NCBI GenBank assembly: GCA_033182465.1
Contig: CP137324.1
Coordinates: 310,001-374,000 of the forward strand
Origin: Sanghuangporus weigelae
Taxonomy: Eukaryota > Basidiomycota > Agaricomycetes > Hymenochaetales > Hymenochaetaceae
Direction of reading: 5' to 3'
DNA length: 64,000 bases
The translations under genes and the position numbers were made by a program. The notes beneath the pieces were generated by a model. The model did not search any database and was not told the origin of the DNA. It saw only the letters and a list, made by a program, of their open reading frames with translations. This document shows positions 13,283 through 25,366 of this stretch, one piece after another; the stretch's first letter is position 1, and every line of letters begins with the position of its first letter.

Positions 13283-13426
13283 CATATTATTTGATGCGTG
13301 TTGACTAGCGCATCTGAGTCGCTGAGTCCGAGCGTTACAAATTGTCGCGTCAGTCACGAATGTGTCACAAGACCCTATCGTGACATCCACACGCGTACGA
13401 TCTCTTGAAACTCTAGGGCTCACAAC

Positions 13427-16142
13427 ATGACCTACGACATTTCGACCCCGAGACGTTCCAAGCGCTTTCAACCAGTAGTAGATTTCGGAGTCTCGTATGG
13501 CGCCGAAGATAAATGCGTTTGGCTCGGTCCGCCGATTCACGAACGCGACACGCTGGCAGGTGACCTCCATGAAGAGGACACTTTTGAGGATGACGATGAA
13601 GAGACGGAAACGGTCTTCTACAACGGCTTTTCTAGAGCGGACCGCAACGGGAATACCGCTGAATTCGAAATCGGCGACACAGTCCTCGTCAAGACACAGG
13701 CAAAGCTTCCGAGTGTGGGCGTCATTGTGGCCATGTGGGAGGTTCGACCGAAGAATGACAGTGATGATGAGACGGTCCACCAAAAGATCAAAGTTCACTG
13801 GTTTTTGCGGCACACTGAACTTCCGAAAGTAAGGGCTAAGCGGGAATATCTCGATGTGCGCAACCTTTGTGTCTCACCTCTTGCAAAGTACGAAGCTTAT
13901 CTTTTACAACAGAATGAAATCTATTTCTCACTCTCAGGCACTGCCATTCTCACTCCGCAAGCCATCAGGGAAAAGTGTACTGTTGGCCTCGAATTGCCTT
14001 CGTTATCCACGACCTCTCAGACTAAGAAAGGAAAGGCATCCGCACATATGCAGAATACTTTCTTTTGCCGTTCAGCAATCGATGCTCGCAGAGGTCTATA
14101 TTACCAGTTGGACTGGGAGAAATACCGAGAAATTGCATTGACGTCTGATGATAAGATCAGCGGTTCTGCTTGGGTCGTGGATGTGGCTCCTGCGCCAAGA
14201 AAGACGGTTCGAAGGAAGAGAAAATCCGACTCCAGCAGTGATGAAAGCTCAGATAGTGAAGATGAATATCAAGCGCATGCTGAAGATGGGGAGAATGACG
14301 AGAGTTCAGGGTCCGATGGGGACGAATTACGAAATATTCGATCTGCCTTTGAAGAAGAAATTGATGAGGACGAAGTGGAGGAAATCGTTCGGACCCCGTC
14401 GAAGAGACGCAAGCGAACTAGTCAATCCAAGACTCCACGGAAACCAAAGTGGAGAAAAAATCTGGCTGAACCGACACCACATTCTCGAGTTGCCATGAAG
14501 GCAAGGATTAAGTCGAAACGTCTGGTTATCAAGCCCGCTCCTCAGATTGCGTACGACTATCTGAAAGCGTTTGGTGACACTCAAGATCCATGGCTGCGGG
14601 CATTGCAAGTCCTACATGTTGGTTCACGTCCGGACGTTCTTCCGTGTCGCGAAAATGAGTTTCAGCGCATCTTACGTTCTGTAGAGGGCTTGTTGGAAGA
14701 AGGGAGTGGTGGATGCGTCTGTGAGCGTTTAGATAGCTAAACTAGTAGAGCGTGTAACTCATTATTTTGCTAGACGTCTCCGGAGTTCCCGGTACAGGAA
14801 AGACAGCAACCGTCCATCGAGTTGTCCGTGAACTCAAGCGCATGGCTGAGCGGAATGTGCGTCCTTCGCTTGATTACTCCTTCAGAGTACTAATATTGAG
14901 AACCTCATAGGAAGCTAATCCTTTCACGTATGTGGAAATCAATGGACTCAAGATTCCAGAGGCGTCTGCTGCGTACAGTTTGCTATGGGAAGCTGTCTCA
15001 GGACACGATGTCGCTAATGAGGGACATCTAAAGATCAGCGCAAAGGAATCACTGAAGCAGCTTTCGAAGTATTTCAGTGCTGGTGTGCGGGCTGGACCAG
15101 CGGGTCATGCTTGGTAACTCTTCTCATTATATTTCGCCTCTTCAAAATTGACCTATCGAGCCTATAGTATCGTATTAATGGATGAACTGGACCAGCTCCT
15201 GACCACCAAACAGGAGGTCGTCTACAACTTTTTTAATTGGCCAACCCTTGTCGGATCCAAGTTTATTGTCATTGCTGTCGCCAACACCCACGACCTTCCA
15301 GAACGTGTAATGACTGGTCGGGTGCGCAGCCGTCTTGGTAAGAGGGTTTAATGCTGCAAAATCATCATAACTGATGAGTTCTTGTAAAGGCATGACGCGA
15401 ATCAACTATCAGCCGTATGACAAGGCGCAGCTGATAGAGATAGTCAATGCTCGGTTAGAAGCTGCTAAAGAAGGGTACAAGGGAAAATTTCCCGAGGTTA
15501 TTGCAACCGACGGGATCAACTTTGCGGCTGCGAAAGTTGCTTCTATTAGTGGAGATGCGCGCCGAGTACTTGACATTTGCAGGTTAGTACCGTAAAAACT
15601 GTACTTACTGTTATGACATTGACGGTATATTTTAGACGAGCGGTCGAGCTTGTGCGGCCTGCCGGAAAGCCTGCAAAGATTCGGGATGTCCAAGAGGTCA
15701 TCACGCGAATGCAAAGCAGCTTCACGGCCGCATACCTCAGTGACTGCAGTCTACACGAACGCATCATGCTTGCTTCACTTATTAAATGCTCTATGCGCGA
15801 TGGTGTGCCTGAGGTGAAATGGGACGATGTGAGTAGCGTCTTGGCTTTTATCTTGACATGTATTGACGTATAGCAAAGGTCCAACGACAACATCTGAATA
15901 TCACACCAACGCTCGCCGGGGACGGCGATTCCACGCGCAAGCCTTCATCAGCTGAACTCCGCTGTATACTAGACAACCTACTTGCATCGCATGCGGTACT
16001 CATTGAAGATGCTTCTGGAGCTGCAGCGGCGCGTCGCCCAGAGGGCGAACGCAGACTCATACTTAATATCGAACAAATCGAAGTACAGCGCGTGCTTAGC
16101 GAAATTGGTGGGCAAGTGTGGAAGAATGCTCTTGGGGTGTAG
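13427..16142 (+). CDS. ORC1: Origin recognition complex subunit 1
   Basis: Largest subunit of the nuclear origin recognition complex, which marks replication origins and loads MCM with Cdc6. Seven exons: 13427-14720, 14774-14856, 14911-15113, 15168-15337, 15390-15582, 15636-15828, 15879-16142, giving 799 aa. The N-terminus begins MTYDISTPRRSKRF and carries a BAH domain at about residues 75-170. An acidic and basic low-complexity linker covers about 260-370. The AAA+ core has Walker A (GVPGTGKTAT), Walker B (IVLMDELD) and a sensor-1-like stretch (IAVANTHDLPERVM). The C-terminus is a winged-helix region (HLNITPTL ... QIEVQRVLSEI). All key ATPase residues are present and the frame is intact through every intron. 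The start codon lies only 139 bp from the target duplication of the copia element, so the native promoter has been displaced or reduced. Confidence 0.95.
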
Positions 16143-16777
16143 CGACTGGCCCTCAGGAAACAGTCGCTTTTTCTGAACGTGCTATCCCCGATTATTTAAT
16201 GACTACGAGGGAATTGGATATCCGATCGCCGGTTTTTTCGGTTTACTTATGCGATAGGTGTATTAGGTGTCCTCTGACAGTCTAGCTGTTCGGGAAAGGC
16301 GACTGGCTGGATACAAATAGCCAAAATCCATAGACTGAACCGTAGAGTTTACAGTCGAGTGGAAATGTACCAGTAGTGATACAGTGTTATACTTTTTTAT
16401 CACCGAAAATTCCCATTTCGGATTTTACAAAAGAGCTCACGTGACTCATCTAACAAGGTTCGCCAAGGTCATCCAACGACGACGAAGTCCCCTTTCCTGC
16501 GCCATCACCAAGGCATATCTCTTCTTGTAAGTAATTTTAAGTGCACTTTTTACGCTTGTGGATGTTATGGATGGATTGGGAGGTGTGATTCTCGATATCT
16601 TTGGATGGATGGCAATGGAAAGTAACGGATGTGGTCGCGGAATACTGACATTGTGTTATTGGTCTTATAGCAAAACTTGGGTCTCTGTCCTTTGTGGTGT
16701 GTAACCAAGTCTTGATTGGAATCAGAGCTGGATGCTCATTATGTTATAGGAGCTTGCGAGACCCGTATCCCCTCAGC
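16143..16777 (+). promoter_or_regulatory. eS10 promoter and 5' leader with leader intron
   Basis: Region between ORC1 and the eS10 start codon. A good intron (donor GTAAGT at 16527, acceptor TTATAG ending 16670) lies in the leader, a common arrangement for fungal ribosomal-protein genes. A second short leader intron ending near 16749 or 16776 is possible. Confidence 0.5.
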
Positions 16778-17283
16778 ATGCTTATTTCTAAGGAGAACAG
16801 GAAAAAGATCTATGAGAATCTCTTTCGGGGTGCGTTTTCGTCCTCACTTCTCCTTTCCATTTTCTCTGAACTCCTCGTTTCTAAGAGGGTGTGATGGTTG
16901 CGAAGAAGGATTTCAATGCGCCGAAGCACGAAGACCTCGATGTACCCAATCTTGAAGTGATCAAGGCCATGCAGTCGCTCACCTCGAAGGGCTTAGTGAA
17001 GACTCAGTTCTCATGGCAGTGGTATTATTACTCTGCCACGCCCGAGGGTGTCGAATACCTGCGCGAATACCTCCATCTCCCACAAGAAATCGTCCCTCAG
17101 ACCTACAAGAAGCAGGCCCGCCCGCCTCGTCCCGCCGCCGTTGGTCGCGAAGGTGCTTACCGTCCTCCTCGGGGTGACAGGGGAGACCGCGATGATTATC
17201 GCCGCCGTGACAAGCCAGAAACCGCTCCAGGGGAGTTCCGTCCGCAGTTTGCTGGTGTTGGTCGTGGTGCGCCTAGGGACTAA
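16778..17283 (+). CDS. RPS10: 40S ribosomal protein eS10
   Basis: Component of the small ribosomal subunit near the head and mRNA entry. Two exons, 16778-16829 and 16886-17283, 149 aa. The start [17 protein letters not shown] and the spliced core [15 protein letters not shown] match the eS10 (S10_plectin) domain. It continues through [20 protein letters not shown] and [20 protein letters not shown]. The tail is Arg/Gly/Asp-rich ([18 protein letters not shown]), as in other eS10 proteins. Length is typical. The intron splits the Arg-Glu of the sequence NLFREG. Confidence 0.96.
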
Positions 17284-18075
17284 GCGATGTCGAACGATGG
17301 ATTCGTTGTCTCATGCCGTCTAGAAAATGATGTGCGGGCTATGAAGCATGCATAGGCTTTATGTACTGCTGATCGCTATGATATTCTTCTCGCATTGTAT
17401 GTTCATATCTGACATTTTGAAGCTCGACAATTCTGCAGATAGTCGAACTCTCTTCAACTCGCTCGTTCGTACACTTTGAGGCTCAAGTAAGCAAGCATGG
17501 AGCTCCTCGCAACTCCGAATGGACTTTAATGCTATGATTTCCTCGTCAACGATTTAAGCCAAACATGTGGTCCATCAGATCTGAAGACCTTGGAATCCTT
17601 TCCCACCACTTGAATCCAGCAGTTCCCTCCTAATATCATTCCCTATGCCCAAAGTACTCTATCATGGATATCATTCTAACTTATGCCTCGGGGCTTTCCT
17701 TGCCTTTCCTATGAACTCACTTAGATCTGGTGCACGTCTTCCCGCGGATAAGAAATAAGAAGCGTTGCTAAAAAGCGAGATTCCCGGGGTAGTCTCTACG
17801 CAGCCTAACAAAATCCTCGCATAGCCTAAGTTTAGGCATCGATATAGCACGCTTCCAAGACGTGCTGACCCGATGTTCGGTTGCCGTGGCGTCAGGAACG
17901 TGTCCTGCGTGAGGGCATGGTGTGCTCTTGTATTAATATCAGGTTGCACGGAAGGACCTTGTTGTTCTGGCTTACCTTCACCCTGTTCGCTTGCTTGCAC
18001 TCCAGCCGGGTGACCCTGTTGGTTAACTAACGCTCACTGTCTCCGAGTCCCACCGTCATCATCCACAATTGAAAT
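17284..18075. other. Intergenic region, no supported gene
   Basis: About 790 bp between eS10 and the RING protein. A 109-codon minus-strand open frame at 17671-18000 has no domain, no clear start and no coding signature, so it was not called. The rest is presumably the eS10 3' UTR and the promoter of the next gene. Confidence 0.6.
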
Positions 18076-20760
18076 ATGCTGACTTGCACAGTTTGTCCTG
18101 AACGGACATTCGCTACGCCTGTGGCTCTTCATCAACATCAAAGCCACTCAAAAGGCCACTTCTACTGCCGGTCTTGCACGAGCACCTTTGCGGACTACAA
18201 CGCACTGTTTGATGTGAGTTAGTCCTCATCAACATCTGAGAAGCATCCTCTCATGTGACAACCCTTGTTTTCCCGCTGTGATTCCCTAGCATGCTACGGC
18301 CGTTCACTCAGCAACATGTGAGGGCTGCAGACGTATGTTCGCGTCTGAGAAAGGAGCACAGAGGCATCTCTATGATTCGCCAAGGCATCCTAAATGCCGG
18401 TCATGTAGGATGGGATTCCGAGATTGTGCTGGTCTTAATTCTGTAAGTAGCCACGACTATATCACTAGATGCCTTCTGATATACTCACCTTGCAGCACAA
18501 AGCTGAGGTCCACGGACTCCAAAAGTCACCAAAGAGGACCCCTAGAAGGGGGCGGAAGAACAGGATATTCTCGCCCACTGTAGGGCCCGCTTCTCTCGTT
18601 TGCTTCCGATGCCTAACATTCCTGTGTAGGCGTCGAATTCTGATAATACTTCTACTCCAACATCGAGTCTGAGACTTTGGTCTCCATTGTCGTCTGCGAC
18701 GTCGCAGGTTAGCGACAGAGATTCAATGATTTTTAAACTATCAATAGCATCCCAATACGGAGACGACGCTCCAGCAAGCGCCTCGCCAACCCTGTCAGAC
18801 GCATCCCATGATATTGGGTTACTTCCATCCGACGAACAACCGCAAAAGGACCAGACGAACGTGTTCTTTTCCACGGGTACTTGCGGCTTTGAAGTGGCAA
18901 GTCCTATGAAGACCGGAAGGATCGCAGCAACTGAACATCGCTTTTTCCAGGCTTATGTACAAGATGAACAGCTGCCTTCGCTACACCGTGGAGAGAAATA
19001 TGGGTCCCAATCTTCTCCCGTCTCTCAGGAGCTTCATGTGAAGTCTAATGAGCTCGGCCGAATGCAAGAAGGCCCAGGAAATGGCCTATCGACACCGGCA
19101 GATGCAAACATCAACTTCTCTTCCCCACTGCTGGAGACTGACACTGCATTCCCCACGGACGTACACTCAGACACGTCTAGTGACAACGAGGACATATCCA
19201 CTGGTCTTCGCCTTTCCGGTCGTCTTCCTGGCAGGCTCGCTTATCGCCGATCTTCTCCGCAACCTTGCCAGACTTCACAGCAAGGTGACCATGGGGATGC
19301 TACCATGGTTCCCCTTCTGTGCGATAGGCTTGGCTCGCAAGATTCGAGCACTACTAGAAGTGGCTTTGCAGATGCGATTCGGGCGGCATGTCGAGCACGC
19401 TCTGGTGGAGTGGTTCGGCCGCCTGCCCCTTTGCGTCTCAATAATTTGTCCAGTCTCAAGATAGTGGGTACACTCCCTTGGCTCTCGCAACTACCGACAA
19501 TCCTGGACGAGCAAGAGATGGGACAGGGACAAGATGCTGTTGAGTATGAGCCAGGGTCAATGGAGGAACCTGTAGTCGAGACTCGTCCTGAATTACATGA
19601 CATCACACGCGCTGGACGCCGAAAGCGCCGCCTTAGTCTATCACCAACTCTCCCATCCATCCCAGAAGCTGTGAATATCCACGAACTAGGCCCCATGTCT
19701 GCAGTCGACCCATACGACCCTGATTCGGACAGTTCAAAGGGCATTTACGAACACCGTGGACAAGACTTCCTCTACGATAGCTTGTCCGAAACAGAGAGAT
19801 GTCATACTCCGATGACCTATCTCACTGCGGACGATCTGGACTTGCAGGCCGACGAGGAAGGGAACTTGGACTATCCTCGTGAGATATCCAATGTATTGAC
19901 AGAAATTCTGCGCACTGAAATATGTCCAGCTTCTCCTACTTTGCTCGTTGAAGATTTGACAAAGATCGCAGAGGAGATGTGTTCTCCATCTACAACTGAT
20001 GGCGAATTCTATGATTCGAGCGCAGATCCGTTTGAACTTCATCCATCCGCTAACAACTCTCCAATGAGCGCGACCTTCCCGAAACGTCTGCGAGCATGGT
20101 CATTAAGTGACGCGCCGTATGATTCGAGATTCTTGTCCCCTTCAAGATCGAAAATCGGTTTGGATCATACTAAGGTGATCCAAGAGGACAGGAAGCTCAA
20201 TGATGTCATTGGAGGAGAGAACGAAGAACCCGACGAAGCGGCGGTCACGTCAGATGAATCGCAGCCAAGAGCTATCGAGGAAGACTTGTTCTCGGAGCCA
20301 GACGAGACCATGGAACACGTTCCTCATGGGATTGAGCCAGTCATTGAATCTGAAGAAGCGCGGTTCGCCGAGGAGGGCCATCCACTTCGGAGTCTAATTT
20401 CGCTGGACACCTTGCCTCTTACTGACAAAGTTCCAAATCTGCCCAATCGTTCTGAACATTCATTTCCGTCGCGAAGTGACTCGAACGATACCGCTGCTTC
20501 AGGTGAACACGAGGCTGTACCCGGAAGATGTCCACTGCGTTGCAGGATTTGCCAATTGGATCCGTGCAAGGAGGTTACGGCGACTTTTTGCGGGCATATC
20601 TTCTGTCATGAGTGAGTTGTACGCATTTTTCAAGCTCGTTCGAAGTCTGATGGTATTTGATAGATGCATTACACGAGAGATCATGGAGAGGTCTAAGTGC
20701 CCCGTTTGCAGTGCGCCGACTCTTCTTTACTGTCTCTTCAATCTCGACCTGAGTTCATAG
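18076..20760 (+). CDS. C2H2 and RING zinc-finger protein, putative E3 ubiquitin ligase
   Basis: Five exons (18076-18213, 18290-18442, 18496-18579, 18630-20611, 20664-20760), 817 aa. The N-terminus, residues 1-115, has several C2H2-like fingers: CTVCPERTFATPVALHQHQSH, CRSCTSTFADYNALFDHATAVH, CEGCRRMFASEKGAQRHL with a long His gap, and CRSCRMGFRDCAGLNSHKAEVH. A disordered, Ser/Asp/Glu-rich middle of about 640 residues follows. The last 60 residues hold a C3HC4 RING (CRICQLDPCKEVTATFCGH, then IFCHECITREI, then KCPVCSAP). The RING suggests transfer of ubiquitin from an E2, and the fingers may bind substrate or nucleic acid; both are inferences from domain type. The last intron splits the RING. 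No specific orthologue is recognised. Confidence 0.85.
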
Positions 20761-21142
20761 AACTCCTGTTTTGTTTTGTTCCTAACACTAGCTTCCAATG
20801 TATACTATCTTGCTGAGCGAGACGTTGACTAGCACGATGAGACATTAAATGCAGCAAAAGAGATTTACCTGTAACATGATTGTTCTGAGAGTTATTTTCT
20901 GTTTTTTCTTGAAAGCTGCGTGACATACAAACAAGTTTTAGTTTGTTTTTCGCACGATGCCACAGAGAAGTGATCACATCAATGATTAGATCAGAGTTGT
21001 ACAAAAACATGAACACAGTAATAGGTAGAGCAACAAATCATAAGTACAATAGACGTTAAAAGGGACGATCCGATACAGGCAAGAAAGTGGAGGTCGAAAC
21101 GGGGAATGAAAGAAGACGGAATAATAGATATAGCATCGATAG
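20761..21142. other. 3' intergenic region between convergent genes
   Basis: Short AT-rich spacer between the convergent RING-protein gene and the Hsp20-like gene. It probably holds both 3' UTRs. No other feature seen. Confidence 0.55.
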
Positions 21143-22281
21143 CTAGCGAAGCCTGCTTCGCATGCGAGGCGAATAGCCGTGGTGGCGCGGAACATGAATT
21201 GTGAGCGTGCCGTCGGCGGAGAACTGAGCACGCGTCTGCAAAACGTTCGCGTCACGCGAAGAGAACGCGACAAGCCACTCATGATGACCTGATAAACCGG
21301 GAGAAGGAGCGGGGTCGCATAAAGTTGGGTAAGATGCCGGCAATTCAAATTTTATATCGTCAGTAATGTGTCAAAAATGCGGAATGGAACAGTAGATAAA
21401 GGGGCAAACGCACAGTTGGACTCCGCATGCCACAGATCTGCTACGACGGCAAGTTTGTCCTCCCTACGCACACATATAGTGACCATCTCCGGCGCAAATC
21501 CCGGGAGACGTACACTCAGAACGTGTTCGTCTTCGGTCGAGCGGACGAGGCGTAATATGGGTCGACTTTCCGGCGCGGGCGAGCGTCGATGTGGTTCGAG
21601 CACAGCAGCAATCGCGGCGACCTCTGGCGAATGCAGAGGGGCAGCGCCATTCAAAGGGCCGAGCATGGACGAGTATGAGATCTTTGGGAATGAGGCGGGC
21701 TTAGCCATGGGCGCGTATAGGTCAGGTTGAAAAGGGGCCATCTTGGGCTGTGAGACGGGAGAGCGGAATGAAAGCTGAGGTGCCTTTGGCATGCCCTGCT
21801 CGACTTCACAATGAGGTGACGAAGACAGTGTAAAGGAAATGTCGCCAAAACCAACTCTATCCTGTGTGGATTGCTTGTATGGAGTCGTTGAAAAAGGCTT
21901 GCCAAATAATGCTCCTTGTAGTGGTGCGGGTCTGCTAGAATGCAGGTTGTGGCAGTGGCTTCCTGTGACCTCCATTATGAACATGAGGTTCAATTGAGCC
22001 ACGCGGGGCAATGAGTAACACTTACCATGAGCTTCTCTGTGGCCGGGGGGATCACCTTTACGTCTCATGAAAGGAGCCGAGGAAACTCTTCCACGCTTGG
22101 AGATACCAGGCTCCCTTTCCGGTGTAATGGCCGTGGAAAGTGCAGGACATGAAGGAAGGCCACCAATGTTTGATATGGCGAAGGATGCACTAGTCCTCCG
22201 TGTCCTGGAACCACCACCACCAGATTTTGGAGAAAGGAGACGAGAAAGAGATGCGACCCTATTTAGCTGCAGTACAGACAT
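21143..22281 (-). CDS. Hsp20/alpha-crystallin-like domain protein
   Basis: Three exons (22026-22281, 21414-21962, 21143-21288), 316 aa. Residues 1-200 are Ser/Pro/Arg-rich and probably disordered (MSVLQLNRVASLSRLLSPK at the start). The C-terminal about 115 residues look like an alpha-crystallin domain: ILRLVRSTEDEHVLSVRLPG, then FAPEMVTICVRREDKLAVVA, then HHEWLVAFSSRDANV, closing with the usual FSADGTLTIHVPR. Small heat-shock proteins hold unfolded clients, and this fold also occurs in regulatory proteins. The spacer between strands is shorter and less canonical than in true sHsps, and no C-terminal IXI motif is seen, so a chaperone role is uncertain. It is divergent from the first MDR gene across about 610 bp. 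Confidence 0.72.
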
Positions 22282-22830
22282 TGGGGAATATTCGCACAGA
22301 ACCAAATCCCAAACGTGGATAAGAAAACCAGGTCTGAGGATAGTCAGCCTCGGACCAGCCAGAAATAAATAACCTGATTCATTGCTCAGGCTCAACTATG
22401 ATTATCACAGTGACATGTTCAGCGCAGCCTGGAACAAAATGGGAAAGGCTTTCTTGGGAAGAACCTCATAGAGTACAGCCTCTGAGAAAGATGGAGTAGT
22501 TCATGGTTTTGATTATTCGTGACTTGAGCCAAGCATAGTCCAGAAAAGGCAGCAGTTTAATCTCAGCTGAGAAAACTGATCGACACCGTCACCTTATCCG
22601 ATCCGCGTCTACACGGTGAAAACATCCGACTCGCGAGCTCGCGCACGCGATGTGTGAAAATGATTGCGTTCAACGAATGAATCTTACTCAGGCTTTGAAT
22701 GGCGAATTCAGAACCGTAGCGTGTCTTACCTTTATCTGAGGCAGGGCTGCATCCTACCTATCACCTTACTAAGGTTCCCAACTTCCCAGAGGTCGTCATA
22801 CTCACATCATCCTGCTTAACACATCTGGTC

Positions 22831-22839
22831 CTATATAAA
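22831..22839 (+). promoter_or_regulatory. TATA box of MDR gene 1
   Basis: CTATATAAA lies about 55-60 bp upstream of the ATG at 22893. Similar boxes sit at comparable distances before the other intact family members. Confidence 0.6.
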
Positions 22840-22892
22840 GTGTGTCATTTGGCTGGTTACACAAACGCGATTTATCGGCAAGTTTTTTCCGT

Positions 22893-24163
22893 ATGGCTGA
22901 GCAGAAGGCCCTTTTTCTCGAGGCGCCAGTAGGCGAGTTCCGCGTCCGTTCCAAAGAGATCCAAAAGCCTAGTCCCGGAGAGCTCCTGGTAAAGATCCAC
23001 GCGACGGCGTTGAACCCCGTTGACTGGAAGATACGCGACTTTAACTATTTCGTCACAGAATACCCTGCAGTCCTTGGCTCGGATTCTGCTGGTATTGTAC
23101 AGGAAGTTGGAGAAGGTGTCGAGGGGTTCGTGAAAGGCGACAGAGTGTAGGCCCTGTTAAACAGTTGCTTCATCTGTATACTAACCGTGTGCTATGCAGT
23201 GTACACCAAGGGTGGTTCTCGAATGACAAGGCTACTTTCCAGCAATTCACCATCGTACCAGCTGAGATAACAGCGAAGGTACTCCAACTGCATCGATTAC
23301 GTTATATTCTTCTGATTTTGACATTTCACTGCAGCTTCCTTCCAACGTCTCGTTCGATGAAGCTGCCTCAGTACCGTTGGGCCTTGCTACCGCGGCAGCT
23401 GGTCTGTATGGAGATCGACCAGCGGGTGTCACGAAGTATAAACCTGCATGGGAACAAGGTGGCGAGAGCCTATACCTTGGAAAACCGATAGTGGTTTTCG
23501 GAGGATCGACATCAGTCGGGCAGTATGGTGAGTGCTTTCACATGCTCATTCTAATTAAAGAACAAAGCATTGACAATCGATATTATGAAGTTATCCAGCT
23601 CGCCAAGCTTTCTGGGTTCTCGCCCATCATTACGACTTCCTCTCTTCACAACATTGACCTCTTGAAGTCGCTCGGCGCCACGCACGTTATCGATCGTAAC
23701 ACAGACGTTCCTGCTGAGGCGAAGAAGATCATTAGTGATGCTCAGGTCGAATTAATTTACGACGCAGTTTCAGAAGAAGTTACGCAGAACCAGGCGTGGG
23801 ATTTGCTCGCACCAGGTGGGACTCTCGTAATCATTCTCCCAGCGAAGGTCGACAAGGGAAAATACAAGGACAAGACGTTGCTCGATCCTGTTGTCGGAAA
23901 CGTCCACGCCCCTCAGACCCGTCAGATAGGTATTAGTTTGTACAGTAAGCTGTCAGGCTTGCTCGAGAGCGGTGCTATCAAGGTGAGGATAGTCCTGTTA
24001 TATGGGTCCTACGTCTAATGTTGATGTTAAACTAAATTAACAGCCAAACCGCGTCGAAGTGATTCCGAACGGCCTAGCGGGTATTCCAGATGGACTGGAC
24101 CGTTTGAGAAAGAACAAAGTCAGTGGGAAAAAGCTGATCGCGCGCCCATGGGAGACCGCCTAA
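22893..24163 (+). CDS. MDR-family NAD(P)H-dependent oxidoreductase, array copy 1
   Basis: Zinc-independent medium-chain dehydrogenase/reductase, similar to the enoyl-reductase/quinone-oxidoreductase-like group. Five exons: 22893-23146, 23200-23278, 23335-23527, 23591-23982, 24044-24163, 345 aa, all in frame. The N-terminal GroES-like domain starts MAEQKALFLEAPVGEF and contains PSPGELLVKIHATALNPVDW. The Rossmann domain has the dinucleotide-binding turn GGSTSVGQY, then [14 protein letters not shown] and LGATHVIDRN. There is no GHE zinc-binding motif. Family members typically reduce a C=C or C=O bond with NADPH; the substrate cannot be told from sequence. It is the first of a tandem array of related genes and pseudogenes that share exon structure. 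Confidence 0.88.
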
Positions 24164-24689
24164 TTATAAATGGTAATCATGTTTGGGTTTGGAAGACTCG
24201 GAGCCACTCCATTGGGGTTCCATTCAGTAAAATCTTGCGTTGTACATTATTGAGAGAAGAATCCAATCGCACATTATCCTATGCTTCAACGATCGTACGG
24301 TGCACAACCGATGAAATGAGATCACAGAGAGTCAAATGGGCTTCGCAAGCAACTGCCAGATTGAAGAAGTCAGCTGCCATTCTATGTCTTCCTTCACAAA
24401 TTATTATCCATGGATGCGAACAAGGGCTGACATTTGCTGTGAATACATGCAAAACCGGAATTCACTTGCACTCGGATTCACTCGATGTGAGAATCAATGA
24501 AGTCAAGGATCGTTCTAAGCACTGATCGAGCGTTCTTCCCCGTATGTTGCCTGACGCCCCGATCCTTACGAATGCTTCGTTGAAACGACGTATTTGGATG
24601 TTCTTGATTCATAATCTTTAATTATCTTGCCTAGGTCCTGTCGCTATCATCGTAAGCCTAGTACTGTTTTACGGAAATTGTTCTTTTTT

Positions 24690-25070
24690 CTTGAAACACC
24701 GGTTGGGGAACTTCGCAGCGTTCTCCCAAAGACTGGTTCAGGAGAGCTCCTGGTCGGGATGTAAGAGACAGCTTTAAATCCTATTAACCGGAAGGTTCGT
24801 GATTATCATGACTTCGAATACTGCGCCGTTCTTTGTTGATACCGTGGAGGAGGCGGAGAAAGCGTAGGGGAATTCGTGAAGGGGGACAGAGTGCACATGT
24901 AAGAATCGCATATTTCATATTTCATCTGGGAGAAACACGCTTCAAAAAATGCTGCTTGCACTGCGAAGGTATGCCTCTCGGCGACTCATTCTATGGCATG
25001 TCTTGTATCAGCTGTCCGCAGTATCTCATTTGATGAAGTGCCTTCAGTACCATTAGATCACACCGGGAAG
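24690..25070 (+). pseudogene. Eroded MDR fragment A
   Basis: The DNA still resembles exon 1 (VLFFLETPVGEL-like, then a GEGVGEFVKGDRV-like end) and the start of exon 3 (SFDEVPSVPL-like). Most of exon 2 and everything after early exon 3 is missing. Many indels and stops. It lies between intact copy 1 and pseudogene copy 2. Confidence 0.7.
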
Positions 25071-25366
25071 ACAGAGATTCTTACATGACGCAAAATAGTT
25101 ACGTATTCGTCGAGGTATTCTTAATTTTGTAAGTCGGCTATGTGATGGCAAAATATCACGTGGCTCGAGACTTGTGAAGACAAAGCTCTCTTGCCAGTGT
25201 TTCTGCTCAGGCGGGATTCGGTCTGGCCCCGATTTTATTCGGAACGCTACATTATTCAATGACCGAGAATACTCCTCACTTCACCTGTTTAACTCATCCA
25301 AGTCTCATAAACTGAGTCGTTTCGATGCTATCTCTCACTTCGTGACCTCTGTCGAATTTGTTCTGA

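Noticed and set aside
13277-13813. Minus-strand open frame of 178 codons at the ORC1 start
   Set aside because: Antisense shadow of ORC1 exon 1, which has clear BAH-domain coding in the other direction.
17671-18000. Minus-strand open frame of 109 codons between eS10 and the RING protein
   Set aside because: No ATG start, no domain, no splice partner; likely chance.
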